Shown here: piece after piece, positions 15,438 through 20,952 of the stretch
Numbering within the stretch: the first letter of the stretch is position 1
Layout: each line of letters opens with the position of its first letter
NCBI GenBank assembly: GCA_022616555.1
Contig: JAKEEG010000023.1
Location: 1 to 32,935 of the forward strand
DNA: 32,935 nt
Source: Ignavibacteriota bacterium
Lineage (GTDB): Bacteria; Bacteroidota; Ignavibacteria; UBA10030
Direction of reading: 5' to 3'
Program-made: the position numbers and the translations under genes
Notes under the pieces: generated by a model
Databases searched by the model: none
Told to the model about the DNA's origin: nothing
What the model saw: only the letters and a program-made list of their open reading frames with translations

Positions 15438-15624
15438 TCCTAACCCCAAATAGGGGCTGTCCCAACCGGGGTTCGCAGTAGGAGCCACACGACGCGAGTC
15501 TGCACCAATCGGATTCGGGCTTCTGAACCCCATGAGCCTGTCTCGCAAGCTGCACGGCGAGAAGGGCCGAGCGGACAAGTCAGCTCTTTTAACATCCTCG
15601 GTGTGACGCCCCTTTCGGTTAGGA
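15438..15624 (-). ncRNA. candidate structured RNA, possibly HEARO/omega-RNA-like, orphan
   Basis: A GC-rich block in AT-rich surroundings with nested long-range pairing. TCCTAACC (15438-15445) pairs with GGTTAGGA (15617-15624), AGGGGC (15452-15457) with GCCCCT (15608-15613), and the next GTC (15459-15461) with GAC (15605-15607), giving a 17-bp closing helix with small internal loops. Inside, GGGGTTC (15468-15474) pairs with GAACCCC (15525-15531), and short hairpins form at 15495-15517 and CTCGC/GCGAG (15542-15561). Read on the minus strand, the wording recalls to me HNH-associated RNAs (HEARO, the guide RNAs of IscB transposons), but this is memory, not a search. No IscB, IsrB or TnpB gene is in the window. 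The + strand cannot be excluded, and a promoter candidate points that way. Confidence 0.4.
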
Positions 15625-15689
15625 CTTAAAACCAAGAAGGTAGATACAATGTAACCAGAAATCAGTTAAGAACATATTGAATTCAACAG

Positions 15690-15800
15690 GGTAGGACAGA
15701 CATTCTTGTCTGTCCAAGACTAGCTCTATTGGGTAGGACAGACCTGCCTGCGGCAGGCAGGCATTTGCCGAGGACATCCCCTTGGGACCTGTCTGTCAAA
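15690..15800. repeat. palindromic repeat family B, distal copies
   Basis: Two units: GTAGGACAGACATTC with TTGTCTGTCC (15691-15715), and GTAGGACAGACCTGCCTGC with GGCAGGCAGG, ATTTGCCGAGGACATCCC and GGGACCTGTCTGTC (15732-15798). The second has the same inserted TTTGCCGA-GGCATCC segment as the copy at 13260, so they are one subfamily. About 2.5 kb from the RAYT gene. Confidence 0.8.
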
Positions 15801-15903
15801 ACCTATCGCTACGTAGAAAACCCTCCACCCCGCAACGCTACTTCTCAAGAAGGAACAGGTGGGGTGCGGAGGAAAGCAAGATTTATGATTTAGCCTTTGT
15901 TTT

Positions 15904-15930
15904 ATTGATTCAGTGAATCAATCGTCAATC
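15904..15930. repeat. palindromic repeat family D, copy 1
   Basis: ATTGATTCA (15904-15912) and TGAATCAAT (15914-15922), then CGTCAAT. Related copies are at 19452-19486 and 30411-30467. It lies 13 bases past the stop of the T9SS cargo gene. Confidence 0.7.
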
Positions 15931-15942
15931 AGAAAATACTAT

Positions 15943-17262
15943 TCATTTCACCAAAACCATCTTCCTCGTCTCAGTATATTGCGGCGTCACCAAACGATAA
16001 AAATATGTCCCGCTCGGAAATCCTGTCGCATCCCAATACTTGTGGTAAATCCCTTGGTCGAGCTCCTCGTTAATCAGCGTTGCGACCTCTCTGCCGAGCG
16101 CATCGACAATCGTGAGTTTTACATGCATCATTTCGTTCAGCTTAAATTTGATAGTGGTGTTGGGGTTAAACGGGTTGGGGTAGTTCTGGTCGAGACTAAT
16201 GAACGCGGGAACATCCGGCCGCGTCTCAACGGTAGTAACCGGGTCGGTCGTGAATTTGTAAATCGTTCTTCCGCTGGCGTAACCGAGCGTATCGCCGAAC
16301 ATGCGGAAGCGGTTCAGGTTCGCGCCGAACGAAGGCGTCCACGTTGCGCCGCCATCGGTTGTTTCGTACGCGAGGCTGTTGAAGCCTCCCGCCCAGCCGC
16401 GCTGCCCGTCCGCGAGAAATTGAATCCCCTGCATCTCCATGGAGTACGTGCCGGCGGGAAACGATTTCGTCTCCCACGTCAGTCCGCCGTCTGTGGTTTT
16501 GAGATAGCTTGGAACCGCATTTGCGGAACCGAACGGGAACGGCTCTATCGAAACATATCCTGTTGCGGCTGTCGGGAAGGTAATCTTCCAGCAAAGCTGT
16601 CCGGCTTGCGTTCCTTGATAAACGGTATTCCACGAATCGCCGCCGTCGGTGGTACGCAAGACGAGCGCTTTTTTAGAGTTGAGATCCGCGCCTTCGATGG
16701 ATGACCCGACGACATATCCGGTATCGAGCGAGAAAAAATAAATATCGACGAGCGACCCGGCATAGACATTCATATTTTTGACTGTCCAGTTCGCGCCGCC
16801 GTCCGTTGTTTTAATGAAATAGGGAGTCGCCTCCGGATTGTATCGCCCCACGGCGAACACGTACGAAGTATCGATAGAAAACAAGCCGCAAACCGCGGCC
16901 GGTCCGGAGGGAAGATCAAGTACCGGCGACCACGTTGCGCCACCGTCGGTTGTGCGCCACAACGGCGCGCCGGAAAGCGAGCCGAGCCATCCATTGTTTG
17001 CGTCTGTAAACCGGATGCTGCGGCCTGCGGCAGCAATGTTTGTAAACGACCAGCTCGTGCCGCCGTCGGTAGTTTTATATACGTTCGTACCGGCAACGCG
17101 CACGGCAGCCCAGCCCGTATACGGGTTGATGAAATACAAATCGTCGATTTTGCCGGTGATAACCGGAGCGTTGGGCAGGGCTTTCCATTCAGGCTGGTCT
17201 TGAGCATGGAGGATGAAGTAAGCAGGCGAGACAAAAAGCAGTACAACAAAAAGTTTTCTCAT
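15943..17262 (-). CDS. T9SS-sorted beta-propeller (YCF48/BNR-like) protein
   Basis: 439 residues. A signal peptide (1-20, FVVLLFVSPAYFILHAQ) is followed by a propeller with six copies of a T-T-D-G-G-x-[ST]-W motif spaced 45-60 residues apart, as in photosystem II assembly factor-like and sialidase-type propellers. Residues from about 347 form a type A sorting domain of the type IX secretion system: Q-N-Y-P-N-P-F-N-P, then I-K-F-x-L, D-A-L-G-R-E-V-A-T-L, G-x-Y, Y-W-D-A-T-G-F-P-S-G-T-Y-F-Y-R-L, and a final K-M-V-L-V-K. It should be secreted across the outer membrane and fixed to the surface. Starts 12 bases after a PorV-like gene. The binding target is not shown. Confidence 0.92.
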   Translation of the reverse strand: MRKLFVVLLFVSPAYFILHAQDQPEWKALPNAPVITGKIDDLYFINPYTGWAAVRVAGTNVYKTTDGGTSWSFTNIAAAGRSIRFTDANNGWLGSLSGAPLWRTTDGGATWSPVLDLPSGPAAVCGLFSIDTSYVFAVGRYNPEATPYFIKTTDGGANWTVKNMNVYAGSLVDIYFFSLDTGYVVGSSIEGADLNSKKALVLRTTDGGDSWNTVYQGTQAGQLCWKITFPTAATGYVSIEPFPFGSANAVPSYLKTTDGGLTWETKSFPAGTYSMEMQGIQFLADGQRGWAGGFNSLAYETTDGGATWTPSFGANLNRFRMFGDTLGYASGRTIYKFTTDPVTTVETRPDVPAFISLDQNYPNPFNPNTTIKFKLNEMMHVKLTIVDALGREVATLINEELDQGIYHKYWDATGFPSGTYFYRLVTPQYTETRKMVLVK

Positions 17263-17274
17263 GACAAATATTAT

Positions 17275-18543
17275 TTACCTGATGGTAATTATCAACCCTT
17301 TATATTTCGTTTCGTCGAGTGGGGCATCATCTGCAACAGTTTGGTACTTACTATAATGGATTGCGCCGTCAATATGTTCTCTCAGAAATGCCAGTATGCC
17401 CGTGGATGATGGTCCGCCGGTGACTATGTCGATGATGTTCCAGACGCCTTTCAGGTGCACACCATAACCGAACGTCGTATACAGGCGCGTCCCGGTTCCG
17501 TTGAACCGCCCGATTCGGATTGAGTACAATTCGAAAACGGACATGCGCCAGCCGGTGAGAATCTCCATCGTGGAATTGTTCTTGCCAAGTATCAGGCCAT
17601 CGAAGAGGTTGATATCGCCCAGCCCGGTCTGGTAAGTCGCCACTCCGGGGGAAGAATATTGCACGAGGAGGTCTTCTGTTTGTCTCGCAAACGCGAGGCT
17701 GAAAAATTTCATCCCCGCCAGGTTATCGTTTCCGTAAACGCTATACTCCGCGGAAAACCCCACGCTTGCATAACGGGGGAGCGGGTCGGCTTCTGTGGGA
17801 TCTCCATACACGACCTGATCACCGATATTACTCCTTGCGTACGCGATTGAGATGTCGAGTGTTGAACGTGTGTTAGGGACAAGGGAAAACACGCTTTCAG
17901 TCGGGTCGTCCATAACCAAGCAGGAAAGCGGGACATTGAGCAGGAAGCCGATATCATACGCCGTGACCTTTGCTTCTCCAGCTCCGGGATCTTGTTCGCC
18001 GCCGAAAGGACTCAGGTGGGAATGGATTTTTTTAATATTTACTCCAAGCCCAAGCTTAACGTAATATTCGACTCCGAATGCAGCCGAATATGCGTTGGAG
18101 ACTTCGTATGAGTGATATGTGCCTATTACTTCCGGGCCATCTGGTGATGCTATGAGGACCTGCCCAAGATTAAGATACACGCGGGAATATCCTATACCGA
18201 GCGAAAGTTTGAAAGGGAGTTCGAGGAAATGGTCTGCATTGATCCCGACCATGCCCGCTCTCACGTCGTATGTCAAATCCGGGATTCCAAACAGTGGAAG
18301 CCATTGCGTTTTGTAGATGTAGGTGGAATATCCCGCATGCCGGCTGAAGCTTTGTAAGCCGAGTTGCCCGGGATTCGAGAGCATTGCTATCGGGTCTTCA
18401 AGTGGCAGTGTGCTTGAGATACCCGCCATCCCGTTTGCCTCAGGTGACGGGCCAAGGAGAAGGAAGGGAACACCGGTAGTCGTAATTTGGCTGTATCCAG
18501 TTGTCGTAGTAACAATGCATAGTATGATGATGAACGTTTTCAT
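17275..18543 (-). CDS. PorV/PorQ-like outer-membrane barrel protein
   Basis: 422 residues with a signal peptide (MKTFIIILCIVTTTTGYSQ) and a body of alternating hydrophobic and polar beta-strands. The front matches the PorV/PorQ/UPF0164 family: F-L-L-L-G-P-S-P-E-A-N-G-M-A-G near residues 27-41 and a P-I-A-M-L-S-N-P-G-Q-L near 51-61. PorV-like proteins work as shuttles or adaptors that hand T9SS cargo to the cell surface. The start has AGAGG 6 bases upstream. It is followed directly by the T9SS cargo gene, so the pair is plausibly a cargo with its dedicated barrel partner, but this pairing is inference. Confidence 0.8.
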   Translation of the reverse strand: MKTFIIILCIVTTTTGYSQITTTGVPFLLLGPSPEANGMAGISSTLPLEDPIAMLSNPGQLGLQSFSRHAGYSTYIYKTQWLPLFGIPDLTYDVRAGMVGINADHFLELPFKLSLGIGYSRVYLNLGQVLIASPDGPEVIGTYHSYEVSNAYSAAFGVEYYVKLGLGVNIKKIHSHLSPFGGEQDPGAGEAKVTAYDIGFLLNVPLSCLVMDDPTESVFSLVPNTRSTLDISIAYARSNIGDQVVYGDPTEADPLPRYASVGFSAEYSVYGNDNLAGMKFFSLAFARQTEDLLVQYSSPGVATYQTGLGDINLFDGLILGKNNSTMEILTGWRMSVFELYSIRIGRFNGTGTRLYTTFGYGVHLKGVWNIIDIVTGGPSSTGILAFLREHIDGAIHYSKYQTVADDAPLDETKYKGLIITIR

Positions 18544-18599
18544 GTTGAACCTCTTGTACTATTTCTCCATTTCTCCTCTGCACCCCCGCTCCCCAGCCT

Positions 18600-18638
18600 G
18601 CCCTGAGCTTGCCTGCCCCGCTCGCGGGGTCGAAGGGC
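18600..18638. repeat. CCCTGAGCTTG...CGAAGGG repeat with inserted hairpin
   Basis: GCCCTGAGCTTG (18600-18611) and CGAAGGGC (18631-18638) are the two halves of a palindrome known from many environmental genomes, where they are adjacent. Here the loop holds CCCCGC/GCGGGG (18616-18621, 18624-18629), an insertion that itself forms a 6-bp stem. Lies between PaaF-like and PorV-like genes. Confidence 0.55.
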
Positions 18639-18649
18639 ACCTTGCCGTT

Positions 18650-19423
18650 TTACCGCCCTTTCCACTCCGGCTTGCGCTTGTCCACGAACGCTTTCATGCC
18701 TTCCTTCTGGTCGTCGCTCGCGAAGAGGAGGTAAAAATTCTTGCGCTCGTATTCCAGTCCCGCTTCGATGGTCGTATCGAACGCCTTCAACACAGCTTCC
18801 TTGGCGAGCCTCACTGCCATCGGCGGCTTGCTGGCAATTTCTTTTGCGAGGTCTTTGGCTTCTTGCAAATAATATTCGACCGGCACGATTTTATTGATGA
18901 GTCCCCATTGCAGCGCTTCTTGCGCCGAAATCATCTTGCCCGTAAGCACTATTTCCATGGCTTTCGCTTTGCCCACCGCGCGCGTAAGCCGTTGCGTTCC
19001 GCCCGCGCCGGGCATGACACCGATGTTGATTTCCGGCTGTCCGAACTTCGCCGTCTCGGATGCAATAATAATGTCGCACGTCATAGACAGTTCGCACCCG
19101 CCGCCCAACGCGAACCCGCTCACCGCGGCGATAATCGGCTTTTTGATTTTGCGGATGCGGTCCCAGCGGGCGAACATATCGCGCACCAGCATGTCCATCG
19201 CCGACGCGTCCGCCATCTCTTTAATATCGGCGCCCGCCGCAAACGCCTTCTCGTTGCCGGTGATGATAACACAGCGCACGTCCTCGTCCTTATCCAGCGC
19301 TTCCAGCGCTTCCACAAGCTCCGCCATCAACTTCATGTTGAGCGCGTTCAGGACGTCAGGCCTGTTCAGTTGAGCGATCGCGTAGCCTTGTTCTTTGGTG
19401 ACTATGATGTGTTGGTAAGCCAT
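18650..19423 (-). CDS. enoyl-CoA hydratase (PaaF/EchA8-like crotonase)
   Basis: 257 residues, the usual crotonase length. It adds water to a 2,3-enoyl-CoA to form the L-3-hydroxyacyl-CoA. N-x-x-R-P-x-V-L-N-A-L-N is near the front, A-F-A-A-G-A-D-I-K-E-M at 60-70, then G-F-A-L-G-G-G-C-E-L with the first catalytic Glu111, and F-G-Q-P-E-I-N-I-G-V-M-P-G-A-G-G-T-Q-R-L with the second, Glu131. Both residues are intact, so this is the straightforward hydratase of the three crotonases here. It fits the PaaF (2,3-dehydroadipyl-CoA hydratase) step or short-chain beta-oxidation. Ends the block of crotonase/EthD-like genes. Confidence 0.9.
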   Translation of the reverse strand: MAYQHIIVTKEQGYAIAQLNRPDVLNALNMKLMAELVEALEALDKDEDVRCVIITGNEKAFAAGADIKEMADASAMDMLVRDMFARWDRIRKIKKPIIAAVSGFALGGGCELSMTCDIIIASETAKFGQPEINIGVMPGAGGTQRLTRAVGKAKAMEIVLTGKMISAQEALQWGLINKIVPVEYYLQEAKDLAKEIASKPPMAVRLAKEAVLKAFDTTIEAGLEYERKNFYLLFASDDQKEGMKAFVDKRKPEWKGR

Positions 19424-19451
19424 GGGTTTAGAAAGTATTTTGTGGTCGTTT

Positions 19452-19486
19452 CATTGAATCATTGACGATTGTTTAATGATTCAATG
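19452..19486. repeat. palindromic repeat family D, copy 2
   Basis: CATTGAATCATT (19452-19463) and AATGATTCAATG (19475-19486) form a perfect 12-bp stem around GACGATTGTTT. The inner CATTGACGATTG word also occurs at 30413-30424 and, inverted, at 15921-15929. It lies in the 77-base gap between two crotonase genes. Confidence 0.75.
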
Positions 19487-19500
19487 GCTCGAGAATTCAA

Positions 19501-20397
19501 TTATCTTCTTTTCTTGCTTTTAACTTTAGACTTTAAACTTTGAACTTTAAACTTATTGCCCGCATATTGTCTTCGCACTTTCTCATAATCAATGGGCCGC
19601 TTCTCGGCGAAAGCCTTGATGCCCTCGACGATCTCCGGCGCTCCGGTGTGCACAGTGAGCCAGTCGCGCACATGCCCGATGGTCATCGCCCACGAAAAGT
19701 CGCGCCAGAAGTTCAACTGTTGTTTCGCGTAGCGCGTCACTTCCGGCAGCTTGCGTACGAGCTTCTTCGTCATGCGCTCCACCGCGGCGTCCAGGTCTCG
19801 GCGGGGCACAACCTCATTAACGAGTCCCCACTCCAACGCTTTGCGCGCTGTAATAGGCTCGCACAGCATGATGATTTCCCTCGCTCGCCGCTCTCCGACG
19901 ATGAGCGGCAGCCACTGCGTTGCGCCGGCCGCCGGCACGCTTCCGCGTTCTACTCCCACGTGGCGGATGTACACATCGTCCGCGACAATGGCGAGGTCGC
20001 ACGACATTTGCAGCTCGTTACCGCCGCCCACCACAATGCCGTTCAGCCGCGCAATTGTCGGTTTGCCGATGTTGCGCAGCCTGTCGTAGGTTTCGATGAA
20101 GACGCCCATCCATTTGTAAAAGTCCTGGGGTCGCTTCAAAAAATCCTGTTTCCACTCTTTTATATCGGCGCCCGTGCAAAACGCCTTGTTGCCCGCGCCG
20201 GTGATGACGACGACCGCGATGCTATCGTCCCACGCGGCGTCCTGCAGCACACCGCCCAACTCCTGCAGTGTTTCGAGGTTCAGGCAGTTGTGGACCTCGG
20301 GCCGGTTAATGGTAATCGTGGCGACCCAGCTCTTCTTTTCGTAGAGCAGATTTTTCAGGCGAAAATTTTTATGCGAGATTCCGGAGTATTTGGACAT
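19501..20397 (-). CDS. crotonase-family protein, BadI/BamA/MenB-like
   Basis: 298 residues from ATG at 20395-20397; a TTG two codons earlier is also possible. The crotonase fold is clear (A-F-C-T-G-A-D-I-K-E-W at 72-82, G-G-G-N-E-L with Glu128). The second active-site glutamate of hydratases is replaced: the aligned position is Gly148 in H-V-G-V-E-R-G-S-V-P-A-A-G-A-T-Q. A Gly there, the R-P-x-D-F/Y insert near 89-95 and the segment W-L-P-L-I-V-G-E-R-R-A-R-E recall MenB and the ring hydrolases BadI and BamA. A role in opening an alicyclic or oxepin-type ring is therefore possible but unproven. The last 13 residues (NKFKVQSLKSKVKSKKRR region) are encoded by a repeat-like AGTTTAAAGT run. Confidence 0.75.
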   Translation of the reverse strand: MSKYSGISHKNFRLKNLLYEKKSWVATITINRPEVHNCLNLETLQELGGVLQDAAWDDSIAVVVITGAGNKAFCTGADIKEWKQDFLKRPQDFYKWMGVFIETYDRLRNIGKPTIARLNGIVVGGGNELQMSCDLAIVADDVYIRHVGVERGSVPAAGATQWLPLIVGERRAREIIMLCEPITARKALEWGLVNEVVPRRDLDAAVERMTKKLVRKLPEVTRYAKQQLNFWRDFSWAMTIGHVRDWLTVHTGAPEIVEGIKAFAEKRPIDYEKVRRQYAGNKFKVQSLKSKVKSKKRR

Positions 20398-20443
20398 GGT
20401 CAATAGTAAATCGGCATTTGGAAATTGTCAATGGGAAATGGGA

Positions 20444-20749
20444 TTAGCTTTCTTTGACTTCCGCGTAAAACATGGTGACGATGCTCGCAGCAAAGCTCAT
20501 TAAATCGCGTGCGGTGGCTTTGCCTTCGGGCGACGCCATCGCTGCGTTGAGCGCGTCTTGTGAGTCGAAGTACATCTCCGCTTGCAGGTAGTGCTTCGGC
20601 TCGCCGATAGGGGCGCCCGTGATTCTGGCGATTTCCAGTTTGCGTAAACCGGGCATTTTCTTCACCAGCGGCGTGTGGATATCAAAATAATGCTGATCGA
20701 ATTCCTGCGTGTTCTCCGGCGTTTTATACAGCGCAATGAGTTTAACCAT
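20444..20749 (-). CDS. EthD-family protein
   Basis: 101 residues, a single ferredoxin-like alpha/beta barrel of the EthD type: Y-K-T-P-E-N-T-Q-E-F-D-Q-H-Y near 8-21, H-T-P-L-V-K-K-M-P-G-L near 25-35, and F-x-S-x-x-A-L-N-A-A-M-A-S-P-E-G near 61-76. Such dimeric proteins bind small aromatic or quinone-like compounds and are often found beside degradation genes; the reaction is unknown. It has AAGG 6 bases before the ATG and is the first gene of the minus-strand block, 46 bases upstream of the BadI-like crotonase, so it is probably co-transcribed with both crotonases. Confidence 0.85.
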   Translation of the reverse strand: MVKLIALYKTPENTQEFDQHYFDIHTPLVKKMPGLRKLEIARITGAPIGEPKHYLQAEMYFDSQDALNAAMASPEGKATARDLMSFAASIVTMFYAEVKES

Positions 20750-20843
20750 GGCACCTTCTCAATAAATGTAGGTTGTAGTGATGAATAGCGGTGTGGCAAT
20801 ATAGATGTATGAGCCCTGAGATGCAAGGCGAGTAACCATGACT

Positions 20844-20875
20844 GTCATTCCCGAATGTTTTTGTCGGGAATCCAG
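20844..20875. repeat. ATTCCCGA hairpin repeat
   Basis: ATTCCCGA (20847-20854) and TCGGGAAT (20864-20871) form a perfect 8-bp stem with a 9-base T-rich loop, with GTC before and CCA after. It lies in the divergent gap 20750-20952 between EthD and glnE. No convincing promoter was seen in that gap. Confidence 0.65.
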
Positions 20876-20952
20876 CAGGGAGATGTCTGCTGAGAATCTG
20901 TGTGTATGACTGACTTTGAGTAGTGAGACCAGTTCTAGCGAATTTGCCGAGT

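Noticed and set aside
15435-15635. Minus-strand open frame of 66 codons across the structured element
   Set aside because: It has no recognisable domain, no ribosome binding site, and coincides with the paired arms of the RNA candidate; it is more likely a chance frame.
18323-19465. Plus-strand 380-codon frame opposite the PaaF-like gene
   Set aside because: It is the antisense of a clear crotonase with intact active-site residues; Arg/His-rich composition is that of a shadow.
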